Shown piece by piece: positions 10,230-19,611 of a stretch of 64,000 nt of DNA (position 1 is the stretch's first letter; the number at the start of each line of letters is the position of its first letter). The position numbers were made by a program, and so were the translations under genes. The notes beneath the pieces were generated by a model that did not search any database, had not been told where the DNA came from, and worked only from the letters and a program-made list of their open reading frames with translations. The DNA is taken from positions 620,001 to 684,000 of the forward strand of contig NZ_VAUO01000002.1 in the NCBI RefSeq assembly GCF_005796105.1, given 5' to 3'. This stretch comes from Pseudomonas mosselii (lineage in GTDB: Bacteria; Pseudomonadota; Gammaproteobacteria; Pseudomonadales; Pseudomonadaceae).

Positions 10230-11483
10230 TTAATCTCCTCGCTTGCCATGGGGCAGGCGCAATTCGGTCAGGGTGCCGCCCTGCTCGTGACTATAGAGTT
10301 TCACCGAACCGCCCGCACGGGTCACGCTGGCCTTGCTCAAGAACAGGCCCAGGCCGAAGCCTTTGCCCTTGGTGGTAATGAAAGGTTTGCCGATAGCCTC
10401 GGCGATCGCTGGCGGTACGCCCGGTCCGTGGTCGCGGATGCTGATGAGAATGTCCTGGGACGTCCAGTCCAACTGAACCTGAAGATCGTCCGGGCAGGCA
10501 TCGGCGGCGTTGTTCAGCAAATTCAGCAGCGCCTGGGTCAGGTCCGGCGGCGGGCTCAGCCGCGGCACCTCGCCATCGCGCAGGCGCTGGAAACGGTAGC
10601 TGGCCTCGGGACGCATCAAGTGCCAACGGTTGAGCGCTTCGTCGAGCCAGGCAGTGACATCCTGCTCGACAATCGCCAGCCGACGATTAGCCTCGGCGGC
10701 GCGCACCAACTGCTGCAACGTCTCTTTGCACAGCTTGACCTGGTCCTGAAGGATTTGCAGGTCTTCCTGCAACAGCGGGTCGGGGTGATCTTGGCGCATC
10801 TCGTTGAGCAACACACTCATGGTCGCCAGTGGCGTGCCCAGTTCGTGGGCTGCGCCTGCGGCTTGGGTCGCCACGGCCAGCAGTTGCTCGTCGCGCAGGC
10901 TTTCTTCACGGCGCTCGGCGCGCAGGTGCTCCTGGCGGCGCAGCTCCTCGGCCATGCGCGCGGCAAAGAAGGTAATCACCGCCGCTGCCAGGGCGATACT
11001 CAACCACATGCCGTACACCTGCATGGTGTCACGGGCCAGCGGCAGCGTCTCCAGCGGGTAGAACTGCACCAGCAGCAGGCTGTAGGCCACCAGGGCGATG
11101 CCCGAGAGCACCAGCGAGTAGAGCCACGGCAGAGTGACTGCGGCGATCGCCAGCGGCACCAGGTAGTAGGAGACGAACGGGTTGGTCGAGCCGCCAGTGT
11201 AGTAAAGCAACGCGCTGTGGATCAGCAGATCGCAGGCCAATTGCAGGGCGTATTCGGTCTCGGTGACTGGCAGCGACAGGCGCAGGCGCAGCGCGGTGAA
11301 CGCACATAGCAGCGAAGACAAGGCCAGCGTGACCGCCAGCGAAAGCCAGGGCAGCGGTAGCAGTTCGGTCCAGTAGGCGACCCCCACCGAGCCTGCCTGG
11401 GCGGCCAGCACAAGGATGCGGATAAAGGTCAGGCGCCAGAGATTCTGGCGGGTCGCGGAAAGCGGGTGTACGGCGGCGAGCAT
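10230..11483 (-). CDS. roxS: Redox sensor histidine kinase RoxS (RegB/PrrB family)
   Basis: This is a membrane-bound sensor kinase of 417 aa. Six hydrophobic segments occupy residues 15-180 and include the quinone-sensing heptapeptide GGSTNPF at 97-103, the hallmark of RegB. The phosphorylated histidine is His213 in GAAHELGTPLATM. Cys252 lies 39 residues later, close to the position of the redox-active Cys of RegB. The ATPase domain has LLNNAADA and GKGFGLGLFL. The start ATG at 11483 follows GGAG; the longer open frame to 11561 has no family similarity. It forms an operon with roxR. Confidence 0.94.
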   Translation of the reverse strand: MLAAVHPLSATRQNLWRLTFIRILVLAAQAGSVGVAYWTELLPLPWLSLAVTLALSSLLCAFTALRLRLSLPVTETEYALQLACDLLIHSALLYYTGGSTNPFVSYYLVPLAIAAVTLPWLYSLVLSGIALVAYSLLLVQFYPLETLPLARDTMQVYGMWLSIALAAAVITFFAARMAEELRRQEHLRAERREESLRDEQLLAVATQAAGAAHELGTPLATMSVLLNEMRQDHPDPLLQEDLQILQDQVKLCKETLQQLVRAAEANRRLAIVEQDVTAWLDEALNRWHLMRPEASYRFQRLRDGEVPRLSPPPDLTQALLNLLNNAADACPDDLQVQLDWTSQDILISIRDHGPGVPPAIAEAIGKPFITTKGKGFGLGLFLSKASVTRAGGSVKLYSHEQGGTLTELRLPHGKRGD

Positions 11484-11784
11484 GCGCTCTCCCGATGAGT
11501 GCTTCAGGAAAATCGGCTGAAGTATACCGAAGCCAGGCGCCTCGCTGCTGCGATGCGGCAAAGCGCCACACCGCTAAGCTTCTAGAGACGAGCTGCAAGC
11601 TGATCACGGTATCTGGCATAACCCGTCCGACGCCAGGACAGGTTACATCGGCCTTCGGTTCGTCTACATACTTTCTTGCAGTTTGAAGCTTGAAGCTTTG
11701 AACTGCCTAAAATGTCCCCGGTCAGATCGGCCATGCGTGGCACGCACTGCTTCGCCACGCCCTCTATTTGCCAAGGAGCTACAC
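11484..11784. other. Divergent intergenic region roxS / SIMPL gene
   Basis: This 301-bp stretch must contain the promoters of roxS (minus) and the SIMPL gene (plus). I see no convincing -35/-10 pair. It holds a decayed copy of a repeat arm (TTCTTGCAGTTTGAAGCTT, 11673-11691) that matches the hairpin arm at 45984-46002 in 18 of 19 positions. Confidence 0.5.
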
Positions 11785-12501
11785 ATGCACATTTCACGTC
11801 GCGGTGCCGCGTTCGCCCTGTCCTGTGGCCTGCTGGCCAGCCTGCCGGCCCTGGCTGCTGACGAGCCGCGCTATAACCAGGTTTCGCTGCGCGCCGAAGT
11901 CAGCAAGGAAGTCGCCCGCGACCTGATGGTAGTCACGCTGTACAGCGAAGCGCAGAACACCGATGCGGGCAAACTGGCCAAGCAGATCACCGAGACCCTG
12001 AACAAAGCCGTTCAACAGGCGCGCGCGGTCAAGGACGTGAAGATCAGCCAGGGCAGCCGCAATAGCTACCCGATCTACGACAGCAAAGGCCAGAAGATCA
12101 CAGGCTGGCGCGAGCGTGCCGAACTGCGGCTGGAAAGCGCCGACTTCCCTGCCCTGTCCAACCTCACCGGCGAACTGCTGCAGGACTTGAAGATGGGCGG
12201 CATGGACTTCTCAATTGCCCCATCCACGCGCAAGGCCAGCGAAGACGAACTGCTCAAGGACGCCGTGGCCGCCTTCAAGGCTCGCGCGCAACTGGCCACC
12301 GAGGCCCTCGGTGGCAACGGCTACAAGGTGGTCAGCCTGAACCTGAACAGCAGCGGCTACCCACGCCCGTACCTGCGCAGCGCCCCGATGGCGATGATGG
12401 CCAAGGCTGCCGACGAAGCGGCACCTGCGCCGGACATCGAAGCGGGCACCAGCGAAGTCAGCATGAGCGCCGATGGCCTGATCGAAGTCCAGATGCCCTG
12501 A
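11785..12501 (+). CDS. Periplasmic SIMPL (DUF541) domain protein
   Basis: The 238-aa protein has a signal peptide (about 1-24, ending LPALA before ADEP) and a SIMPL domain, starting RYNQVSLRAEVSKEV. Families with this domain are linked to oxidative-stress defence (E. coli YggE) or signalling, but the biochemical role is unknown. The ATG at 11785 is preceded by AAGGAG; the frame is open upstream without a signal peptide. It is a single gene, divergent from roxS, with no terminator visible directly after it. Confidence 0.88.
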   Translation: MHISRRGAAFALSCGLLASLPALAADEPRYNQVSLRAEVSKEVARDLMVVTLYSEAQNTDAGKLAKQITETLNKAVQQARAVKDVKISQGSRNSYPIYDSKGQKITGWRERAELRLESADFPALSNLTGELLQDLKMGGMDFSIAPSTRKASEDELLKDAVAAFKARAQLATEALGGNGYKVVSLNLNSSGYPRPYLRSAPMAMMAKAADEAAPAPDIEAGTSEVSMSADGLIEVQMP

Positions 12502-12808
12502 CCCCCACCCGACTGCGAGGCGGTGTAATCCGCCTCGTACAACAGTTTCAGACCTTTCCTACGCCCATTTCGGGGGCATCTTGCCATCACTCTCTTCGCG
12601 AAACATGCTGAAAAACTAGCTCATTTTTACTGCGCAAACGTTCAACATCCGCAAAAATTATACGAATGCGACATTCATGTACTGTCGTGCCACTTTTACC
12701 CTTCAACCCGGCAGTTGCCTGTTGCAATGGGAATGCCCCCTGCATAAGTTTCCGCAGGTCGGCTCACGAGGCCGCCTCAATTCAAAAAATGAAAACAATG
12801 AGGCCACC
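12502..12808. other. Leader region of the first dppA-like gene
   Basis: This 307-bp region lies upstream of the dipeptide uptake island. It contains an AT-rich segment with TATACG (12659-12664), which could be a -10 element without a good -35, and a GG-N10-GC pair at 12730/12742 that is a weak sigma-54-like match. I cannot assign the promoter. Confidence 0.35.
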
Positions 12809-14434
12809 ATGCTCAAACACGCAGTCATTCCGTTTCTGGTCGGCGCAGGCTTGCTAGCTGGCGCACCTTCCGCCCTCGCCGCGTCCAACCTGGTGTTCTG
12901 CTCAGAAGGCAGCCCGGCCGGTTTCGACCCAGGGCAGTACACCACCGGAACCGACTTCGACGCCTCCGCCGAAACCATTTTCAACCGTCTGACCCAGTTC
13001 GAACGGGGCGGCACTGCGGTGATTCCCGGCCTGGCCACCCGCTGGGAAGTCTCCGAAGACGGCAAAACCTACACGTTCCACCTGCGCGACGGGGTCAAGT
13101 TCCACACCACCGACTACTTCAAGCCCACCCGCACCTTCAACGCCGACGACGTGCTGTTCACCTTCGAACGCATGCTCGACAAGGACCACCCGTTCCGTAA
13201 GGCATACCCCACCGAGTTCCCGTACTTCACCGACATGGGCATGGATAAGAACATCGCGCATATCGAGAAGGTCGACGCGCATACCGTGCGCTTCACCCTG
13301 AACGAGGTGGATGCCGCCTTCATCCAGAACCTTGCCATGAGCTTCGCCTCGATCCAGTCCGCCGAGTACGCCGAGCAACTGCTCAAGCAAGGCAAGGCCG
13401 CCGACATCAACCAGAAACCCATCGGCACCGGGCCGTTCGTGTTCAGCAAGTACCAGAAGGATGCCCAGATCCGCTACAAGGGCAACAAGGACTACTGGAA
13501 TCCCGATGACGTGAAGATCGACAACCTGATCTTCGCCATCAGCACCGACGCCTCGGTGCGCATGCAGAAGCTCAAGAAGAACGAGTGCCAGGTCACCTTG
13601 TTCCCGCGCCCAGCCGACATCGAGCCGCTCAAGCAGGACAAGAAGCTGCAGATGCCCGAGCAGGCCGGCTTCAACCTTGGCTACATCGCCTACAACGTCA
13701 TGGACACAATCAAGGGCGAAAGCCAGCCCAACCCCATGGCCCAGCTCAAGGTGCGCCAGGCCCTGGACATGGCGGTGAACAAGCAGCAGATCATCGAATC
13801 GGTGTACCAGGGCGCCGGCCAGTTGGCGGTCAACGCCATGCCGCCCACCCAATGGTCCTACGACACCTCGATCAAAGACGCCAAGTACGACCCCGAGAAA
13901 GCCAGGCAACTGCTCAAGGAAGCCGGCATCAAGGAGGGTACCGAGATCACCCTATGGGCCATGCCGGTACAGCGCCCCTACAACCCCAACGCCAAGCTGA
14001 TGGCCGAGATGCTTCAGTCCGACTGGGCCAAGATCGGCATCAAGGCCAAGATCGTCAGCTACGAGTGGGGCGAGTACATCAAGCGCTCCAAGGCCGGCGA
14101 GCAAGGCGCCATGCTGATCGGCTGGAGCGGCGACAACGGTGACCCGGACAACTGGCTGGGTACCCTCTACGGTTGCGATGCCCTGCAAGGCAACAACTTC
14201 TCCAAGTGGTGCTACAAGCCCTACGACGACCTGATCAAGCAGGCCAAGGCCACCTCCGACCAGGCCAAGCGCATCGAGCTGTACCAAAAGGCCCAGCACA
14301 TCCTCAAGGAACAGGTGCCGATCACCCCGATCGCACACTCCACCGTGTATCAACCCATGAGCACGTCCGTGAAGGACTTCAAGATCAGTCCATTCGGCCT
14401 GAACGCCTTCTATGGGGTCAGCGTAGCCAAGTGA
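12809..14434 (+). CDS. dppA: Periplasmic dipeptide-binding protein DppA-like (1)
   Basis: This is an ABC substrate-binding protein of family 5 (541 aa). A signal peptide ends SALA before ASNLVFCSEGSPAGFDPGQY. The conserved family stretches KTYTFHLRDGVKFH, TEFPYFTDMGMDKN and IGWSGDNGDPDNWLGTL match E. coli DppA, as does the GFNLGYIAYN pocket segment. It would deliver dipeptides to DppBCDF. The start at 12809 gives the signal peptide directly. Two paralogues follow in the same cluster. The close similarity to DppA over the full length makes peptide binding probable; the exact peptide range is unknown. Confidence 0.93.
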   Translation: MLKHAVIPFLVGAGLLAGAPSALAASNLVFCSEGSPAGFDPGQYTTGTDFDASAETIFNRLTQFERGGTAVIPGLATRWEVSEDGKTYTFHLRDGVKFHTTDYFKPTRTFNADDVLFTFERMLDKDHPFRKAYPTEFPYFTDMGMDKNIAHIEKVDAHTVRFTLNEVDAAFIQNLAMSFASIQSAEYAEQLLKQGKAADINQKPIGTGPFVFSKYQKDAQIRYKGNKDYWNPDDVKIDNLIFAISTDASVRMQKLKKNECQVTLFPRPADIEPLKQDKKLQMPEQAGFNLGYIAYNVMDTIKGESQPNPMAQLKVRQALDMAVNKQQIIESVYQGAGQLAVNAMPPTQWSYDTSIKDAKYDPEKARQLLKEAGIKEGTEITLWAMPVQRPYNPNAKLMAEMLQSDWAKIGIKAKIVSYEWGEYIKRSKAGEQGAMLIGWSGDNGDPDNWLGTLYGCDALQGNNFSKWCYKPYDDLIKQAKATSDQAKRIELYQKAQHILKEQVPITPIAHSTVYQPMSTSVKDFKISPFGLNAFYGVSVAK

Positions 14435-14444
14435 CGGTGAGCAC

Positions 14445-14474
14445 CACCCTGCCGCGACGTTAGTCGGCAGGGTG
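14445..14474 (+). terminator. Stem-loop after the first dppA-like gene
   Basis: CACCCTGCCG (14445-14454) pairs with CGGCAGGGTG (14465-14474), ten base pairs with a ten-base loop. It is followed by ATTAACC, so the T run is poor. It may give partial termination or protect the upstream dppA mRNA, allowing more binding protein than translocator. Confidence 0.55.
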
Positions 14475-14651
14475 ATTAACCGTCCGAGCTATGGGTAGGG
14501 CATTTCCTGCAAATCTGTCGGAAAACCCTCTCCCCCCTATCAGCTCCCGGTCACTGGTTGCCTTGTCCTGACGTCCCTATCGTCAGGACAGGCCACTTGC
14601 AGCCGCGTTTTAGCCATCGCGGCCCCAGACGATATGGACAAAGGACCTGCC

Positions 14652-16244
14652 ATGCGCACCACGACACTGTGCACCACCCTGATCGCACTTGGCCTGCTCG
14701 GCCAAGCCACCTCGAGCCAGGCCAACAGCCTGGTGTTCTGTTCCGAAGGCAGCCCGGCGGGGTTCGACACCGCCCAATACACCTCGGCCACCGACAACGA
14801 TGCCGCCGAGCCACTGTACAACCGTTTGGTCGAGTTCGAGCGCGGCGGCACCGCCGTGCAGCCGGCGCTGGCGACCCACTGGGAGGTCTCCGAAGATGGC
14901 CTGCACTACACCTTTCACCTGCGCCCTGGGGTGAAGTTCCATGCCAATCAGGCCTTCACCCCCAGCCGTGAGTTCAACGCCGACGACGTGCTGTTCACCT
15001 TCAACCGCATGCTCGACAAGCAGCACCCGTTCCGCCAGGCCTACCCCACCGAGTTTCCCTACTTCGTCAGCATGGGCCTGGACAAGAACATCGCCCGCAT
15101 CGAGAAGACCGGCCCGCTCAGTGTGGTATTCACCCTCGAGCATGTCGACGCCGCGTTCATCCAGAACCTGGCCATGGCGTTCGCCTCGATCCTTTCCGCC
15201 GAGTACGCCGATCACCTGCTGGCCAACGGCAAGCCCAGCGACATCAACCAGCGCCCGATCGGCACCGGCCCATTCGTGTTCCAGCGTTACCAGAAGGACT
15301 CGCAGATCCGCTACAAGGGCAACACGCAATACTGGGCGCCAGAACGGGTAAAGCTCGACAACCTGGTGTTCTCGATCAACATCGACCCCTCGGTGCGCAT
15401 CCAGAAACTGCGCCGCAACGAATGCCAGGTCACGCTGCACCCACGCCCTGCCGACCTCGCCGCGCTGCGCCAGGACAAGACCCTGCAAGTGCTGCAACAG
15501 CCCGGCTTCAACCTAGGCTACATCGCCTACAACACCCAGCACCCGCCTTTCGACCGCCTCGACGTGCGCCAGGCCATGGACATGGCGGTGAACAAGCCGG
15601 CGATCATCCAGGCGGTGTACCAGGACTCCGGGCAGGCAGCAGTCAACGCCATGCCGCCCACCCAATGGTCCTATGACGACACCCTCAAGGACGCCCCATA
15701 CAACCCGGAAAAAGCCAAGCAACTGTTGCAACAGGCTGGGGTCAAGCCAGGCACCGAGGTCACGCTCTGGGCGATGCCGGTACAACGCCCTTACAACCCC
15801 AACGCCAAGCTCATGGCCGAAATGCTCCAGGCGGACTGGAGCAAGCTGGGCTTGAAGGTGCGCATCGTCAGCTACGAATGGGGCGAGTACCTCAAGCGCA
15901 TGAAGAGCGGCGAGCACGACATCGCCCTGATCGGCTGGACCGGCGACAACGGCGACCCGGACAACTGGCTCGGCACGCTCTACAGCTGCGATGCCATCGG
16001 CAGCAACAACTACTCACTGTGGTGCGACCGTGAGTACGACTCCCTGGTCAAGCAGGCCAAGCGGGTCACAGACCGGGAACAGCGTACAGCGCTCTACCAA
16101 CAGGCCCAGCAGCGCCTCAAGCAGCAGGTGCCGATTACCCCGGTGGCCCACTCCACGGTCAATCAACCGCTGAGCGTCAAGGTCGAGGGTTTCAAGGTCA
16201 GCCCCTTCGGACGCAACGTGTTTTCCGATGTGAGCATCGATTGA
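14652..16244 (+). CDS. Periplasmic dipeptide-binding protein DppA-like (2)
   Basis: This is a second family-5 binding protein (530 aa) with a signal peptide ending SSQA before NSLVFCSEGSPAGFDTAQY. It is a close paralogue of the preceding protein: both share VTLWAMPVQRPYNPNAKLM and SYEWGEYLKR-type segments. The ATG at 14652 follows AAGGA by six bases; an ATG six codons earlier is less likely. Having separate binding proteins feed one permease is known for the P. aeruginosa dpp locus, which widens the set of peptides taken up. Substrate differences between the copies are not readable here. Confidence 0.9.
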   Translation: MRTTTLCTTLIALGLLGQATSSQANSLVFCSEGSPAGFDTAQYTSATDNDAAEPLYNRLVEFERGGTAVQPALATHWEVSEDGLHYTFHLRPGVKFHANQAFTPSREFNADDVLFTFNRMLDKQHPFRQAYPTEFPYFVSMGLDKNIARIEKTGPLSVVFTLEHVDAAFIQNLAMAFASILSAEYADHLLANGKPSDINQRPIGTGPFVFQRYQKDSQIRYKGNTQYWAPERVKLDNLVFSINIDPSVRIQKLRRNECQVTLHPRPADLAALRQDKTLQVLQQPGFNLGYIAYNTQHPPFDRLDVRQAMDMAVNKPAIIQAVYQDSGQAAVNAMPPTQWSYDDTLKDAPYNPEKAKQLLQQAGVKPGTEVTLWAMPVQRPYNPNAKLMAEMLQADWSKLGLKVRIVSYEWGEYLKRMKSGEHDIALIGWTGDNGDPDNWLGTLYSCDAIGSNNYSLWCDREYDSLVKQAKRVTDREQRTALYQQAQQRLKQQVPITPVAHSTVNQPLSVKVEGFKVSPFGRNVFSDVSID

Positions 16245-16258
16245 TGCCCAACCCTCAA

Positions 16259-16353
16259 GGGCCTCTTCGCGGGTAAACCCGCTCCCACAGGTTCAGTGCA
16301 GGTCGTGAGATTCGCATCGCACCTGTGGGAGCGGGTTCGCCCGCGAAAAGGCC
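16259..16353. repeat. Inverted REP pair
   Basis: Two REP copies in opposite orientation (about 16259-16292, CTTCGCGGGTAAACCCGCTC, and 16321-16352) lie between the second dppA-like gene and the porin. This version, with GGTAAACC in the centre, is the typical P. putida form. Confidence 0.85.
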
Positions 16354-16488
16354 GACACGCGCTACACACATCCCCGAATTGGCCCGGCGATCCCGGGCGA
16401 ACCCTGGCAACACCCCCACGCAGTACCGCACAACTCCCGCGCTCACAAGGCACGGGCATAACTAAAAGAGTCAAAGGGAGCTTCAACG

Positions 16489-17868
16489 TTGAAAACCATG
16501 ACAACCACCGCGCTGGCACTGGCCATCGGCGCATGCAGCAGCCTGGCCCAGGCCGAGACGCAAAGTCAGGACTTCGTCCCGATCACCCTCAAGCCAGGCA
16601 ACGAGCAGGCCGAGGCCAAGGGTTTCATCGATGGCCAGAGCCTGTCGGGCAGCACCCGCAACTGGTACGCCCGCGAACGCGCCACCCGCGCACCGCTGTT
16701 CACCCACACCAAAGGCGATGGCACCCGCCGTGCCACCCACAGCCGTGACAACTGGCTGCAAGGCACCATCCTCGACTACAGCTCGGGCTTCACCCAGGGC
16801 ACCGTGGGCTTTGCCGTCGAAGCCGCTGCCTACAACGCCATCGCCCTCGAGCGCGGCCGTGCTGCGGTCGCCGGTCCGAACAACCGCACCCTGACCCACA
16901 GCGACGGCGATGTGATCGGCCATTGGAGCAAGATGGGCCTGGGCAACGTCAAGGCACGGGTCTCCAACACCACCCTGACCCTCGGCCGCCAGTCGGTCGA
17001 TACGCCAATGATCGCCTACATTGGCAACCGCGCCCTGCCGTCGAGCTTCCAGGGCGCATTCCTGCACAGCGCCGAGTTCGACAACCTGTCGTTCGACCTG
17101 GGCACCTTCGACCGCGTCTCGCCACGTACCGAGCAGAGCCTGAGCAAGTTCCGCAGCGAATATGGCGAGACCGGCGTGGAAACCGACCGCGCCAGCACCG
17201 TTGGCCTGAACTACCAGCCGCTCAAGAGCCTGACCACCAGCCTCTACGCCACCAAGGTCGAGGATTTCTGGAACCAGTACTACTTCGGCGCCAACCACGT
17301 GCTGGGCGACAGTGCGGTGCTGAGCCTGACCACCGGCCTGAACTACTACAAGACCGTGGACGCAGGCAGCCAGAAAATGGGCCAGATCGACAACGACACC
17401 TACAGCCTGTCGTTCGGCCTGACGCACCAGGCTCACACCCTCAGCGCCTCCTGGCAGCAGGTCAACGGCAATGAATACTTCGACTACCTGCACGAGACCA
17501 ACGGCATTTACCTGGCCAACTCGCTGCTATCGGACTTCAACGGCCCGAACGAAAAGTCCCTGCAGATCAGCTACGTGCTGAACATGGCGGCCTACGGCGT
17601 GCCAGGCCTGAAGTTCAACCTGTACAACGCACGCGGCTGGGGCATCGACGGCACCCACTACCAGGGTAACGCTTACAACGTGCGCGGCATGGATGGCGAG
17701 ACCCACTACGAGTGGGGCATCGGCACCAGCTACGCGGTACAGAGCGGGCCGCTGAAAGACACCAGCATCCGCGCCACCTACACCGCGCACCGCGCCAGCA
17801 AGGCCCAGGCCGACGGCAGCCTGGACGAGCTGCGTATCGTCACCACCATTCCATTCAACATCCTCTGA
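16489..17868 (+). CDS. opdP: OprD-family outer-membrane porin, probable dipeptide channel
   Basis: The 459-aa protein has a signal peptide ending SLAQA and an OprD-type beta barrel: FIDGQSLSGSTRNWYARE near the N-terminus, NWLQGTILDYSSGFTQGTVG after it, and the C-terminal strand LDELRIVTTIPFNIL. OprD channels are substrate-specific porins for basic amino acids, dipeptides or carboxylates. Its place inside the dpp cluster matches P. aeruginosa OpdP, so dipeptide entry is the likely job. The start is a TTG at 16489 with AGGGAG eight bases upstream; an ATG three codons later has no well-placed ribosome-binding site. Confidence 0.88.
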   Translation: MKTMTTTALALAIGACSSLAQAETQSQDFVPITLKPGNEQAEAKGFIDGQSLSGSTRNWYARERATRAPLFTHTKGDGTRRATHSRDNWLQGTILDYSSGFTQGTVGFAVEAAAYNAIALERGRAAVAGPNNRTLTHSDGDVIGHWSKMGLGNVKARVSNTTLTLGRQSVDTPMIAYIGNRALPSSFQGAFLHSAEFDNLSFDLGTFDRVSPRTEQSLSKFRSEYGETGVETDRASTVGLNYQPLKSLTTSLYATKVEDFWNQYYFGANHVLGDSAVLSLTTGLNYYKTVDAGSQKMGQIDNDTYSLSFGLTHQAHTLSASWQQVNGNEYFDYLHETNGIYLANSLLSDFNGPNEKSLQISYVLNMAAYGVPGLKFNLYNARGWGIDGTHYQGNAYNVRGMDGETHYEWGIGTSYAVQSGPLKDTSIRATYTAHRASKAQADGSLDELRIVTTIPFNIL

Positions 17869-17876
17869 CCGTCGGC

Positions 17877-17905
17877 GCCCCGGCCCGCCTTGGGCGGGTC
17901 GGGGC
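17877..17905 (+). terminator. GC-rich stem-loop after the porin gene
   Basis: GCCCC and CCCGCC (17877-17889) pair with GGCGGG and GGGGC (17893-17905), giving a long stem with a two-base bulge. No T run follows, so it may only slow transcription or protect RNA ends between the porin and the third binding protein. Confidence 0.45.
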
Positions 17906-17939
17906 AGCTACGCTGGAACAATCACTGCAGGGAGGTTCC

Positions 17940-19535
17940 ATGAAATCGCTACCGCTACGCGCCGCCCTGGCGGCGCTCATCCTGGGCGCGGCGTCGAACC
18001 TGGCGGCAAGGCCGCTGGTGGTGTGCACCGAGGCGAGCCCCGAAGGCTTCGACATCGTGCAATACACCACCGCCGTGACCGCCGACGCCTCGGCCGAGAC
18101 CATCTTCAATCGCCTGGTGGACTTCAAGCCCGGGACCACCGACATCGAGCCGGCCCTGGCGACGCATTGGGACATCAGCCCCGACGGGCTGACCTACACC
18201 TTCCACCTGCGCGAAGGGGTAAAGTTTCACACCACCGACTACTTCAAGCCCACCCGCACGCTCAACGCCGACGACGTGCTGTGGAGCCTGAATCGCCAGT
18301 TGCGCACCGATCACCCGTGGCACGCCAAGACCAGCGTTGGCTACCCGTACTTCGAGAGCATGGCCTTCAAGGACCTGCTCAAGTCGGTGGAGAAAACCGA
18401 CGAGCATACCGTGGTCATCACCCTCACCCGCCCCGAAGCGCCGTTCCTGCGTGACATGGCCATGGCCTTCACCTCGATCTATTCGGCCGAATATGCCGAC
18501 CAGTTGCTCAAGGCTGGCAACACCGCCGACCTCAACAGCAAGCCAATAGGCACCGGCCCGTTCATCTTCCAGCGCTACAACAAGGACGCCCAGGTTCGCT
18601 ACAAGGCCAACCCTGACTACTTCCGTGGTAAGCCGCCCAGCGACACGCTGGTCTTCGCCATCGCCACCGACAACAACGTGCGCTTGCAAAAGCTACGCGC
18701 CAACGAATGCCAGGTGGCGCTGTACCCCAAGCCGGACGATGTGCCGGCGATCAAGGCCGACCCCACGCTGAAAGTCGCTGAGATCGAAGCGCTGGTGACC
18801 GGCTACATCGCGATGAACACCCAGCACAAGTACCTGAGCGATGCGCGCGTGCGTCGGGCGATCAACATGGCCTTCGACCGTCAGACCCACGTCGACCAAC
18901 TGTTCGGCAAAGGCAATGCGTTGGTGGCGGTGAATCCTTATCCACCCACGATGATCGGCTACAACACCCGGAACCAGAGCCCACCCTACGACCTGGCCAA
19001 AGCCCGCGCCCTACTCAAGGAGGCAGGCGTCCCTGACGGCGCGGTGCTCACCCTGTTCACCCGCAACGGCGGCGGCCCGACCAACCCCAACCCACGCCTG
19101 TCCGCCGAAATGCTCCAAGCCGACCTTGCCAAGATCGGCCTGAGGCTGGACATCCGCGTGATGGAGTGGGCCGAAATGCTGCGCCGGGCGAAAAACGGCG
19201 AGGCGGACCTGGTGTCTACAGGCTGGGCCGGCGACAACGGTGACCCGGACAACTTCCTCACCCCCTTGCTCGGCTGCGAGGCGGCCAAGACGGGTGAGAA
19301 CTATGCCCGCTGGTGCAATCCAAGGTTCCAGGAGCTGATCACCCGTGCCCGCGAAGTGATCGACAACGATGAACGCGCAAGGCTCTATAGCGAGGCCTTG
19401 GCGGTGTACGATGAGGACCAGCCCTGGATCAGCATGGCCCACCCCAAGATGTTCACCGCAATGCGCGAGAACGTGGAGGGCTACGTGATCAATCCCCTGA
19501 CCAACAACAACTTCGCCACCACCAAGGTGAAGTAG
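17940..19535 (+). CDS. Periplasmic peptide-binding protein DppA-like (3)
   Basis: The third family-5 binding protein is 531 aa. It has a signal peptide ending AASNLAA before RPLVVCTEASPEGFD, and the family motifs LTYTFHLREGVKFH and GWAGDNGDPDNFLTPLLGCE. It is more distant from the first two copies (CTEASPEGFD in place of CSEGSPAGFD; LFTRNGGGPTNPNPRLSAEM in place of the WAMPVQRPYNPN segment), so its ligand set may differ. The ATG at 17940 follows GGAGG. It lies 76 bp upstream of dppB and is probably co-transcribed with the translocator genes. Confidence 0.9.
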   Translation: MKSLPLRAALAALILGAASNLAARPLVVCTEASPEGFDIVQYTTAVTADASAETIFNRLVDFKPGTTDIEPALATHWDISPDGLTYTFHLREGVKFHTTDYFKPTRTLNADDVLWSLNRQLRTDHPWHAKTSVGYPYFESMAFKDLLKSVEKTDEHTVVITLTRPEAPFLRDMAMAFTSIYSAEYADQLLKAGNTADLNSKPIGTGPFIFQRYNKDAQVRYKANPDYFRGKPPSDTLVFAIATDNNVRLQKLRANECQVALYPKPDDVPAIKADPTLKVAEIEALVTGYIAMNTQHKYLSDARVRRAINMAFDRQTHVDQLFGKGNALVAVNPYPPTMIGYNTRNQSPPYDLAKARALLKEAGVPDGAVLTLFTRNGGGPTNPNPRLSAEMLQADLAKIGLRLDIRVMEWAEMLRRAKNGEADLVSTGWAGDNGDPDNFLTPLLGCEAAKTGENYARWCNPRFQELITRAREVIDNDERARLYSEALAVYDEDQPWISMAHPKMFTAMRENVEGYVINPLTNNNFATTKVK

Positions 19536-19611
19536 AACAACAACGACCGCCGACACCCCATACGGGCACCGGCGGCACCGCCGTACAACGGCTGATGAGG
19601 TAACCCCGACA

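Noticed and set aside
12728..12746. GG-N10-GC upstream of the first dppA-like gene as a sigma-54 promoter
   Set aside because: Only the invariant dinucleotides fit; the flanking consensus bases are mostly absent.
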